Source: JANPPS01 sp031428635
Lineage (GTDB): Bacteria; Pseudomonadota; Alphaproteobacteria; Acetobacterales; Acetobacteraceae
Direction: 5' to 3'
DNA length: 8,928 nucleotides
NCBI GenBank assembly: GCA_031428635.1
Contig: JANPPS010000334.1
Span: 1-8,928, forward strand
Part shown: positions 1 through 6,239 of the stretch, in pieces
How the letters are laid out: each line of letters begins with the position of its first letter
Numbering within the stretch: the stretch's first letter is position 1
The notes under the pieces: generated by a model
What the model was told of the DNA's origin: nothing
Seen by the model: the letters and a program-made list of their open reading frames with translations, nothing else
The model's database searches: none
Position numbers and translations under genes: made by a program

Positions 1-1
1 C

Positions 2-679
2 GACACCGTGCGGTTCGTGCAGGAGGCGGGCGGGAAGGTGCTCGGTTCGCGGGCCTATCCGTTCCCGGACACGACGGATTTCAGCTCGTTGCTGCTGCAG
101 GCGCAGTCGTCGGGCGCCAAGGTGCTGGGGCTATGCAACTCGGGTACCGACACAGTGAACTGCATCAAGCAGGCGCACGAGTTTGGACTGACCAAGTTTA
201 TGAAGATCGCGGCGATGCTGATGTACGACGGCAATGTGCGCTCGGTCGGGCTAGAGGACAGCCAGGGGCTGGTGATGACTGAGAGTTTCTACTGGGATTT
301 GAACGACCGCACGCGGATGTTCTGGGAGCGGATACGGCAGAAAAGCCCGACGCAACCGCCGAACATGATCCAGGCCGGCTGCTACGCGGCGACGCTGCAC
401 TACTTGAAGACGGCCGCATCGCTGGGTGCGGCTGCGACCAAGGCGGATGGACGCGGCGCGGTCGCGCACATGAAGTCGATGCCGACCGATGACGACTGCT
501 TCGGCGCTGGGCGCATCCGTGAGGACGGGCGTAAGCTTCATCCCTCGTATCTGATGCAGGTCAAGGCCCCGGCGGAGAGCACGGGTGCGCTCGACGTGCT
601 GAAAATGGTCGCCACGACGCCGCCCGACGAAGCATTCCGGCCGATGAGCGAGGGCGCCTGTAGCCTGGTCAAGGGCTGA
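2..679 (+). CDS. Branched-chain amino acid-type ABC transporter substrate-binding protein (5' partial)
   Basis: This is the C-terminal part of a periplasmic binding protein of the LivJ/Peripla_BP_6 class, which captures amino acids, amides or related small molecules for a Liv-type ABC importer. The reading frame is open to the left edge, so the GTG at 8 is internal and about 225 residues of a protein usually near 400 are present. The segment DFSSLLLQAQSSGAKVLGL, then GTDTVNCIKQAHEFGL, then ESFYWDLNDRTRMFW, then GRIREDGRKLH followed by YLMQVKAP, is the typical order for this subfamily. The end (DEAFRPMSEGACSLVKG) is also the normal C-terminus, so the 3' end is intact. The signal peptide and first lobe lie outside the window. 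The ligand cannot be told from sequence. No permease or ATPase gene follows it here, so its partners must be upstream or elsewhere. Confidence 0.93.
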   Translation, partial: DTVRFVQEAGGKVLGSRAYPFPDTTDFSSLLLQAQSSGAKVLGLCNSGTDTVNCIKQAHEFGLTKFMKIAAMLMYDGNVRSVGLEDSQGLVMTESFYWDLNDRTRMFWERIRQKSPTQPPNMIQAGCYAATLHYLKTAASLGAAATKADGRGAVAHMKSMPTDDDCFGAGRIREDGRKLHPSYLMQVKAPAESTGALDVLKMVATTPPDEAFRPMSEGACSLVKG

Positions 680-792
680 TGGCGGGCAGCGCGGCCGAGG
701 ACCTGCTGTTTGAGGGGTTACCTCACGATTTGCTCACAAGTGCACGGTTAAGGACGCATGCACGAACAGCTTACCTTTCGACTGGGTTCTGA
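679..792 (+). CDS. 37-codon ORF starting on the stop codon of the binding-protein gene; possible gene stump
   Basis: An ATG at 679-681 overlaps the TGA of the binding-protein gene (TGATG), the arrangement of a translationally coupled second cistron. The frame runs 37 codons, beginning MAGSAAEDLLFEGLPHDLL, and stops at TGA 790-792, just where the DNA turns A/T-richer. I recognise no domain. It may be the 5' stump of a gene of the same operon cut off by a rearrangement, or a chance frame. The coupling geometry is seen directly; the stump interpretation is inference. Confidence 0.25.
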   Translation: MAGSAAEDLLFEGLPHDLLTSARLRTHARTAYLSTGF

Positions 793-1170
793 AAGAGGAT
801 TCTGCAACGGAAATCGCCATATTCAGTGTAGAAGAAATAGCCCATTCAAATACCTCCGTTTGTGCAAGACCCTGATCTCCTGACTATTTCGGCTTAGCGT
901 GTAATTTTGAGCAAACCGTAAAGTGACCCCAAGTCCGGGAACAACCTGAATGTGACAGCAGTCACAGACATCTCCGCCGCAGTTGGGCACAGAAGCTTGC
1001 TCACCCACGACGGAGGCCAGAATGACTGACTCCTCTGATCCGACTCGCCTTTCGAAGGTTGATCCTTGGGCCACGCTCAGCGAAGCGCGACAGCAACGCG
1101 GTCCCATCGTGGCGGGTTGGGTCGCGAGCGTTCTCTCTCTCCTATGCTCCGCCCAGTTTTGGCGCGCACG
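793..1170. other. Gene-free stretch, partly A/T-richer than its surroundings
   Basis: No convincing gene is present on either strand. The part up to about 930 is visibly richer in A and T than the rest of the window. The stretch contains the CRP-like palindrome at 951-966 and a 35-codon open frame at 922-1026 that resembles one RCC1 repeat. Frames crossing 983-1261 (+) and 823-1239 (-) are open, but their translations have no recognisable domain and look like shadow frames. No clear rho-independent terminator was seen after the binding-protein gene: only a weak 4-base stem (GAGG/CCTC) near 712-724 with no T-run. Confidence 0.5.
951..966. promoter_or_regulatory. CRP/FNR-family operator-like palindrome
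   Basis: The sequence TGTGACAGCAGTCACA is a perfect inverted repeat with 6-base arms. It matches the classic CRP half-sites TGTGA-N6-TCACA exactly. CRP-family regulators bind such sites as dimers. No intact gene starts nearby: the only things downstream are the RHS remnant and, almost 1 kb on, the TPR gene. The site also lies inside a possible coding relic (922-1026), so the match could be chance. Whether it is bound cannot be told from sequence. Confidence 0.3.
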
Positions 1171-1833
1171 CTTGTCAACGGCCGCTCCACGGGCCGTGTC
1201 TGGGATCCGAACGGTAACCAGACGTCGCTCTGCACCCAAAACACGGGCAGCCCCGGGCTAGAGCGCCTGCTTTGCAACCGCCTACGACACTCGCAATCGC
1301 GCTGCCTAACTCTGTGGCGACTTTGCCAATCACGGTTTGTCGGTGCCGTCGACCGAGGCCTATGGCGGCCTCGGTCGGTTTGGCAGTCGGGCCAACGCCA
1401 ACAGTGCCGCCAGCATCGTCGCCTATGTCGGCGATGTCAGCCGCCCCGACACCTACGCGTATAACCGCACCCACCCGGTGACCGTCTTTGGCACCGACCT
1501 GGGCCAGGCCCACCCGGCGGCGGCGGGCACCACCAACTTCGGCACGCCAACGCGCTCGCTCAGTTCTAGGGCGGCCTGCCCACCAGCTATGACGGCAACG
1601 GCAACCTTTACGGGGACGGCACCCGGGCCTACGCCTATGACAGCGAGGGGGCGGGCCGCATGCTCGCCGCCGGCGGCCTGGCCGAGGGCAGCCGCGCCAC
1701 CTACCGCTACGACCCGTTCGCCCGGCGCTATCCCAAGACCGTGAACGGCGTCACCACGCTCTACCAGCATGACCTGGCCGGTAACGAGTTCGCCGAGTTC
1801 GACGGCGCCACCAACGCCTTACTCAAGGCCGTA
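1171..1833 (+). pseudogene. Decayed RHS/YD-repeat protein gene remnant
   Basis: Pieces of an RHS/YD-repeat protein lie in order but in different frames. Frame 1 near 1192 reads GRVWDPNGNQTS. Frame 2 from 1271 reads FATAYDTRNRAA, is stopped by TAA at 1307-1309, and continues as FANHGLSVPSTEAYGGLGRF up to about 1530. Frame 1 resumes near 1546 with ANALAQF, meets TAG at 1567-1569, and continues as SYDGNGNLYGDGTRAYAYD, then YRYDPFARRYPKTVNGVTT, then the DGATNALLKAV type of ending to 1833. The YDxxGN spacing and the order of blocks are typical of the repeat shell of RHS proteins, which are large surface or secreted polymorphic toxins and related wall proteins. Two stops and at least two frame changes rule out a working product. 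No toxin tip or immunity gene is visible, and the similarity ends abruptly after 1833. It is best read as a relic of a larger RHS locus. Confidence 0.8.
1350..1377. repeat. Inverted repeat (11-base perfect stem, 6-base loop)
   Basis: CGACCGAGGCC at 1350-1360 pairs perfectly with GGCCTCGGTCG at 1367-1377 around the loop TATGGC. There is no T-run after it, so it does not look like a rho-independent terminator. It lies inside the RHS remnant, where it encodes part of STEAYGGLGRF. Confidence 0.55.
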
Positions 1834-1898
1834 TCCTCGACAGCGCTTTCCCGAACGAAACGGAACTTGGTCCGGCATCTCAAAAGCCGCTACGGTTT

Positions 1899-1904
1899 TA
1901 TAAT
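1899..1904 (+). promoter_or_regulatory. Possible -10 promoter element for the TPR gene
   Basis: A perfect TATAAT hexamer overlaps the first candidate ATG (1903). If used, transcription would begin around 1911, which would leave the second ATG at 1915 with an almost absent leader. I see no good -35 hexamer at 16-18 bases upstream (that region reads GCATCTCA). No Shine-Dalgarno sequence precedes either ATG. The element may be a coincidence of a short A/T-rich patch. Confidence 0.22.
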
Positions 1905-2703
1905 GCCTTCCCAGATGCCTTGGATTTCCGCCTTTAAGCGCGGCATCGCAGCGTACGGTGCGGGTGATCTGCCCGCCGCTCTGAAGCTGTGCCGGGTGGC
2001 TGCGGAGAAAGCGGACGATCCTGGCCCGGCCCGGCTATTGGCTGTTTTACTGGCCGAGGCCGGCCAGACCAAAGACGCGCTGACCTGGGCTCGGCACGCC
2101 ATAGCGCTTGACCTGATAAGCGCCCCGTCCCACGCCGCTTTAGGGCGCGTTCTTGTGCAGGACGGGCAGCCCATCGAGGCCGAACGCGCGTTTCGGGCGG
2201 CGCTGGCGATCGACCCCACCCTGAATGCGGCACGCCAGGGGGTCACGGCCTTGGGAGACATGCGTCACCGTACCGGATTAGCGCTTTTTCAGGCCAAACA
2301 ATGGGCCCGGGCGGCCCAGGTGTTGACCGAAGCGGCGCGATTGCTACCACGCCGGGCTGATATCCTGCATGATCTGGGCACCGCTCATCACGAAGCCGGC
2401 GACTTAACCGCCGCTCAGGCTTCCTATGAAGCGGCTCTGCAATACGAACCCGCGCGCGCGGAGACATGGCATAATCTGGGTAGTCTGCGGCAGATGCTGC
2501 ATGACATCGGGGGGGCGATGGCTGCTTACGGCAACGCGTTCCGGCTACGGCCCGATTTCTTCCCACGTATCGCCCAAGAGCTTGCGGCGGGCCCGGCGGG
2601 GCGCGTGTGGCTACGGGCCGCGGACTTGCGCGCTACCCTCGCGCATGCGGGTGACGAGGCCGGTCACAACGAGAGCGACCGTGAACGGAATAACGGCGGC
2701 TAA
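1903..2703 (+). CDS. Tetratricopeptide (TPR) repeat protein
   Basis: The product is a helical scaffold of about six TPR units, a fold that mediates protein-protein contacts; the partner is unknown. From the ATG at 1903 (266 residues), the repeats lie at about 11-44, 45-78, 79-112, 122-152, 153-186 and 187-220. The clearest has LGTAHHEAGDLTAAQASYEA followed by ALQYEPARA, and the last ends AFRLRPDF. There is no signal peptide or membrane segment, so it is probably cytoplasmic. The start is uncertain: ATG 1903 and ATG 1915 are both possible and neither has a clear ribosome site. The frame stays open upstream to 1660 and reads in frame from RHS-repeat sequence, so a fused product cannot be excluded, although TPR homology begins only near residue 11. 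The last 93 bases overlap the convergent membrane-protein gene, and the final 25 or so residues (polar, ending in RERNNGG) look unlike the rest. Confidence 0.75.
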   Translation: MPSQMPWISAFKRGIAAYGAGDLPAALKLCRVAAEKADDPGPARLLAVLLAEAGQTKDALTWARHAIALDLISAPSHAALGRVLVQDGQPIEAERAFRAALAIDPTLNAARQGVTALGDMRHRTGLALFQAKQWARAAQVLTEAARLLPRRADILHDLGTAHHEAGDLTAAQASYEAALQYEPARAETWHNLGSLRQMLHDIGGAMAAYGNAFRLRPDFFPRIAQELAAGPAGRVWLRAADLRATLAHAGDEAGHNESDRERNNGG

Positions 2704-3570
2704 CAGCGGAAACGATCCGGCTATGCCACGCGCCAAGGGCGGATCGCGCAGCGCCAGAACCGCGAGGCCCGTCGCTAATAGACCGCTTACGGCCGCCGCA
2801 ACCAACGGGCGGCGTCGCACTCTACGCCAAGCCTGGACGATAAAGACCAGGGAGACCGGGATCGAGATGGCCACGCCGAGGATAACCAACAGCGCGTTGT
2901 CCTGTGCAAAGAGCGCCAGCGCCAGCAGCCCGAACACAGTCCCGGCGACATCGTTCACCGCACCCGCCAAGGTCAGCGCCATGGCGCTTGCGGGGGCGCC
3001 GTCCAGCGGTGAAGCGGCGACCCGGCCCGGCCAAAGCAGCCGTATAAGCAGCACGAGCGCACCGAAGGCTGTCATAAACGGCACCCGAAGTGCCAGCAGA
3101 AATAGGGACGCCACCGCCAGTCTGAGCACAAGCGATAGACCCGCCTCAGCCCAAAGCGCGCCCCTGCTGCGCCCTTCCAACGGGGATCCAAACAACGTCA
3201 CCAGGGATCGTAGTGGCCAGCCAAGTGCTACGTAGCTCAGCAACATCCCCACGAGCCCGAGCACGGCCCAACCCAGTGAGAGAGGTCGGTTCGACGACGC
3301 GCTGCCGGTAATATTTGCGGGCTTCCACAGGCGTTGTACCAAATCCCAGCCGGCGTCGATATTACCGTGCGTACGGTCACATGCGTCGGCCAGCGCATTG
3401 TCAGGGGCGCCGACATGCTGGTCCGTGTTGCGCTGGGCCAATGCTTTGAAACACGGATCGTTTACGAACGCGCTCAGTTGCGACACATCGACTGCCTGCA
3501 CAGGCTGGGCCAGCATCAGGCCTAGTAACAAAAAGGCCGCCGCTCTTTTTCCAAAAGAAAGCAGACCCAT
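2611..3570 (-). CDS. Multi-spanning membrane protein with signal peptide, coupled to hflC (unknown function)
   Basis: I do not recognise this 319-residue protein. It starts with a cleavable-type signal peptide (hydrophobic core at about 10-21, probable cleavage after QPVQA at residue 26). A short predicted periplasmic part with two cysteines (40 and 64, possibly a disulfide) follows. From about residue 97 there are roughly seven hydrophobic stretches, including LGWAVLGLVGMLLSYVALGW and LVVTGLV near the end. Its ATG (3570-3568) shares one base with the hflC stop (TGATG), so translation is coupled. The position suggests a partner or modulator of the HflK/HflC complex in the inner membrane; that is inference. 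It is the last gene of the operon. Its 3' end overlaps the opposite-strand TPR gene by 93 bases, and no terminator hairpin was seen beyond it. Confidence 0.8.
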   Translation of the reverse strand: MGLLSFGKRAAAFLLLGLMLAQPVQAVDVSQLSAFVNDPCFKALAQRNTDQHVGAPDNALADACDRTHGNIDAGWDLVQRLWKPANITGSASSNRPLSLGWAVLGLVGMLLSYVALGWPLRSLVTLFGSPLEGRSRGALWAEAGLSLVLRLAVASLFLLALRVPFMTAFGALVLLIRLLWPGRVAASPLDGAPASAMALTLAGAVNDVAGTVFGLLALALFAQDNALLVILGVAISIPVSLVFIVQAWRRVRRRPLVAAAVSGLLATGLAVLALRDPPLARGIAGSFPLLAAVIPFTVALVVTGLVTRMREGSAQVRGP

Positions 3571-4454
3571 CAGGGCACCGCCGGCGCAGATGCGGGTCCA
3601 ATGTCGAAATACTTCATCAGCGTACTGGAGGGGCTCAGCACGACGGTCTGGCTGCCCTGCGCAAAAGCGCCGCGATAGAGTTGCAAGGTCCGGTACAAGT
3701 CGAAAAAGTCCGGATCCTTGCCATAGGCCGCGGCCGCGACCCGGCTTGCCTCCGCGTCGCCTTCGCCCCGCATCTTCTGCGCATCGCGCGACGCTTCCGA
3801 CAGCAGCACCGTCCGTTCGCCATCGGCGCGCGCCCGGATGGATTGGCCGGCTTCGAAGCCCTGAGCGCGGACCTCCTTTGCCTCGCGAACGCGCTCCGAC
3901 GTCATGCGGTCATAGATGGCCTGGCTGGTTTCCACGGGCAGGTCGGCCCGGCGGATGCGGACATCAACCACATTGACGCCGATCGGGCGTGCCTCCCGGG
4001 CGACTTCGTTGCGAAGCCGGGTAGTGATCTCGTCCCGTTCGGCCGTCAACAGCGCTGGCAGCGCCACCTGGCCGAGTTGCTTGCGGACCGTGGTGCTGAC
4101 GATCTGCGACAGCTGGGATCGCGCCTGCTCAAGGGTGCCCACGGATTGAAAGAAGCGCAGCGGATCATCGATGCGGAACAGCGAGAACGTTTCGACCTCG
4201 ATGCGCTTTTGGTCGCCCAGAATGATCTGGTCCACCCCCGGTTCCAGCGGCAACAGCCGCTTGTCATATAGCACGACGCTGTCGATTAGCGGGATCTTGA
4301 AGTTAAGCCCCGGCTGCGTTTCCGTGCGGACTGGTTTGCCCAGACGTACGAGCAGCGCCTGATCGGTTTCCGACACCGTGAACAAGCTCGATGCCGCGAG
4401 CCATCCGGCAGCGGCCACGCAGGCCATCACCACCAGAAGATGTTTGGGCCTCAT
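3570..4454 (-). CDS. hflC: HflC, SPFH/band-7 membrane protein (FtsH modulator subunit)
   Basis: HflC forms, with HflK, a large hetero-oligomeric cage in the inner membrane that surrounds the FtsH protease and affects its access to membrane substrates (established for E. coli). The 294-residue product has one N-terminal membrane helix (about 7-25), then the SPFH domain starting SETDQALLVRLGKP with PGLNFKIPLIDSV. A charged, coiled-coil-like segment follows, and then the hallmark KMRGEGDAEA and KDPDFFDLYRTLQLYRGAF blocks seen in HflC. Length is close to the usual HflC of about 300. The start ATG at 4454 overlaps the hflK stop by 4 bases (ATGA), and the stop overlaps the next gene by one base. 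These overlaps imply fixed stoichiometry through coupled translation. HflC rather than HflK is assigned from the short N-terminus and gene order. No ftsH is present in the window. Confidence 0.93.
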   Translation of the reverse strand: MRPKHLLVVMACVAAAGWLAASSLFTVSETDQALLVRLGKPVRTETQPGLNFKIPLIDSVVLYDKRLLPLEPGVDQIILGDQKRIEVETFSLFRIDDPLRFFQSVGTLEQARSQLSQIVSTTVRKQLGQVALPALLTAERDEITTRLRNEVAREARPIGVNVVDVRIRRADLPVETSQAIYDRMTSERVREAKEVRAQGFEAGQSIRARADGERTVLLSEASRDAQKMRGEGDAEASRVAAAAYGKDPDFFDLYRTLQLYRGAFAQGSQTVVLSPSSTLMKYFDIGPASAPAVP

Positions 4455-5512
4455 GGCGACTTCCCCGGTGTGGCCAGCGGGATCGGCACGGTCGAGAGTG
4501 GCAAATAGGGCACCAGCTTCGACCCGACCGCCCCCGAGGGATCGAGGATGATCTTGTTGGCGGACCGCAGGACTTCCTCCATCGTCTCCAGATAAAGGCG
4601 TCGTCCAGTGATCGCCGGCGTTTCATGATAGGCCTGATCGAGCGCAGAAAACCGCGCGGCGTCACCCGTGGCGGCGTTGACCACCTGTTGCCGGTAGGCT
4701 TGCGCCTCCTGCTTGATTCGCTCGGCCTCGCCACGGGCACGCGGTAAGATATCACGCCCATAGGCCTCGGCCTCGTTACGTGCCCGTTCCTGGTCGGCGC
4801 GGGCGCGCTGCACGTCATTGAATGCGTCGATTACGGCGGTGGGTGGGTCGACGCGCTGAAGTTGGACCCCCGTGACAGTGACACCCATGTCATAGCTATC
4901 GAGCAGTTTCTGCAGCCGTTCCCGCGCTTCGTCCGCGATCTTTTGCCGTTGGTCCGAGAGCCCGGCCTGAATCGGGTTGAAGCCGATCACCTGGCGCACC
5001 GCACTCTCACCGGCGATGCGGACGACCGCCTCAGGGTCGGTGACGTTGAACAGGTATTTCACCGGGTCATTGATGCGCCAGAAGATGGCGGCCGTGGCCT
5101 CGACAATATTCTCGTCACCGGTCAGCATCGGTGCCACGGTGCCGTTACCGATCTTGAGCTGATTGGCCAATGTAACCCGGGGTAGTAGGACCGTCTCAAT
5201 CGGATACGGCCAGTGATAATTGAGGCCGGGGCTGCGCGTCGCGACCCAGCGACCCAGGCGCAGCACTACGCCGACCTGGTCGGGTTCCACCGTATAGAAG
5301 CCGCTGGTACCCCACACACCGGCGATAAGCACCAGGGCGGCTAACACCGCCTGAACTGGAATGCCGCGCCGAATGGTCTTGGGCCGTGGAGTGGGCGCAT
5401 CCACGGGCGCACGCATGGCCGCGTCCACGGGCGGAGCACGGCGGAATAGCGCGTCGATCGTCTGCGGAAGAATGATCGGCGCCGGCCAGTCCTCCTCAAC
5501 CAGGTCCGGCAT
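4451..5512 (-). CDS. hflK: HflK, SPFH/band-7 membrane protein (FtsH modulator subunit)
   Basis: This is the larger partner of HflC in the HflKC cage, 353 residues. It has a proline-rich cytoplasmic N-terminus of about 50 residues, one membrane helix (about 51-69) and the SPFH domain beginning GFYTVEPDQVGVVLRLGRW. Next come LTGDENIVEATAAIFWRIND and YDMGVTVTGVQLQRVDPP. The coiled-coil region contains the usual EAEAYGRDILPRARGEAERI pattern, and the typical HflK ending RRLYLETMEEVLRSANKII is followed by a short proline-rich tail. The start ATG lies 13 bases after the terC-family stop, without a strong Shine-Dalgarno match, so it may rely on reinitiation. Placement of hflKC behind metal-transport genes rather than near hfq/hflX or miaA is unusual compared with the classic E. 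coli arrangement. Confidence 0.93.
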   Translation of the reverse strand: MPDLVEEDWPAPIILPQTIDALFRRAPPVDAAMRAPVDAPTPRPKTIRRGIPVQAVLAALVLIAGVWGTSGFYTVEPDQVGVVLRLGRWVATRSPGLNYHWPYPIETVLLPRVTLANQLKIGNGTVAPMLTGDENIVEATAAIFWRINDPVKYLFNVTDPEAVVRIAGESAVRQVIGFNPIQAGLSDQRQKIADEARERLQKLLDSYDMGVTVTGVQLQRVDPPTAVIDAFNDVQRARADQERARNEAEAYGRDILPRARGEAERIKQEAQAYRQQVVNAATGDAARFSALDQAYHETPAITGRRLYLETMEEVLRSANKIILDPSGAVGSKLVPYLPLSTVPIPLATPGKSP

Positions 5513-5525
5513 TACGACTTACTGC

Positions 5526-6239
5526 TCATCGTGTTTTCATCAGGATACGGTTTTCCCATAAAACAAACACAGCGCAGGCGAACGGCACCACGAAGCCCAG
5601 CGCCGGCGCGCTCGACGCGACCCAGGGTGCAACCCATCGGTCCGATACCGCAATACCGCCCGCAATCCAGCCGAGAAAAATCCCGGCCACGAGGATCAGG
5701 CTCTGATTGGCGGCGAGGAAACGCCGGATCATGACGCTGCCATAAATCAGCATCGGAATGCTGAACGCTAGGCCGAGGCCGAGCAGTATCAGGCTGCCAT
5801 TGGCCAGTGCCGCGATCGCCACAACATTATCGAGGCTCATTACTACGTCGGCGATGACGATCGTCGCGACCGCGCCCGCCAACCCGGACTGCCAGATACT
5901 GCGGGGCAGAGTTTGCGCCGGGCCTGTGTCCGGATCGGCGCGTTCGAGGGTCAGCCGCAGCGCGATCACCAGCAGTAGCAATCCAGCGACGACCTTCAGA
6001 TAGGGCACGTCCAGTAGAAATAGCACCACGACAGCCATGATAAGGCGCAGGATAATAGCGCCCAGCGTGCCGATTATCGTGGCGATCTGGATCTGATCCG
6101 GCGGTAACCGCCGCACTGCCATCGCAATTAACAGCGCGTTGTCCGCGCTGAGCAACAAGTCGATGACGAAGATTTGCAGGACTACGCCCAGGCTTACCAA
6201 CAGGCCCCGGCTTTCGAGCAGGCCCAGAGTGTCCGTCAC
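5526..6239 (-). CDS. TerC/YjbE-family integral membrane protein, probable metal (Mn2+) exporter
   Basis: The 237-residue product belongs to the TerC family. Bacterial members of this family have been linked to Mn2+ export and tolerance, and some to tellurite resistance. It shows the family's internal repeat: Asp27 with SADN at 31-34 in one helix, and Asp131 with SLDN at 135-138 in another, the acidic and Asn residues expected to line the ion path. About seven hydrophobic helices are visible. The start chosen is GTG 6239-6237, which overlaps the NRAMP stop by 4 bases (GTGA). The frame is open 63 codons further up, but that part is Arg/Gly-rich shadow of the NRAMP gene. Coupling to an NRAMP gene supports a role in divalent-metal balance. 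Metal specificity (Mn2+ or another ion) is inference. The yybP-ykoY Mn riboswitch often found before YjbE-type genes has no room here. Confidence 0.88.
   Translation of the reverse strand: MTDTLGLLESRGLLVSLGVVLQIFVIDLLLSADNALLIAMAVRRLPPDQIQIATIIGTLGAIILRLIMAVVVLFLLDVPYLKVVAGLLLLVIALRLTLERADPDTGPAQTLPRSIWQSGLAGAVATIVIADVVMSLDNVVAIAALANGSLILLGLGLAFSIPMLIYGSVMIRRFLAANQSLILVAGIFLGWIAGGIAVSDRWVAPWVASSAPALGFVVPFACAVFVLWENRILMKTR

Noticed and set aside
708..730. Rho-independent terminator after the binding-protein gene
   Set aside because: Only a 4-base stem (GAGG/CCTC) and no T-run.
823..1239. 138-codon - strand open frame in the gene-poor stretch
   Set aside because: No recognisable domain, no ribosome site, and it crosses into the RHS remnant on the opposite strand.
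1066..1464. 132-codon + strand open frame taken as a gene
   Set aside because: Only a dozen residues (about 1192-1227) look RHS-like; the rest is out of frame with the RHS blocks that follow, so it is part of the pseudogene.
2426..3235. 269-codon open frame on the + strand
   Set aside because: Ser/Arg/Thr/Ala-rich with no domain, lying antisense to the membrane-protein gene and overlapping the TPR gene in another frame; a GC-rich shadow.
3681..4271. 196-codon + strand open frame
   Set aside because: Exact antisense of hflC; low-complexity translation and no domain.
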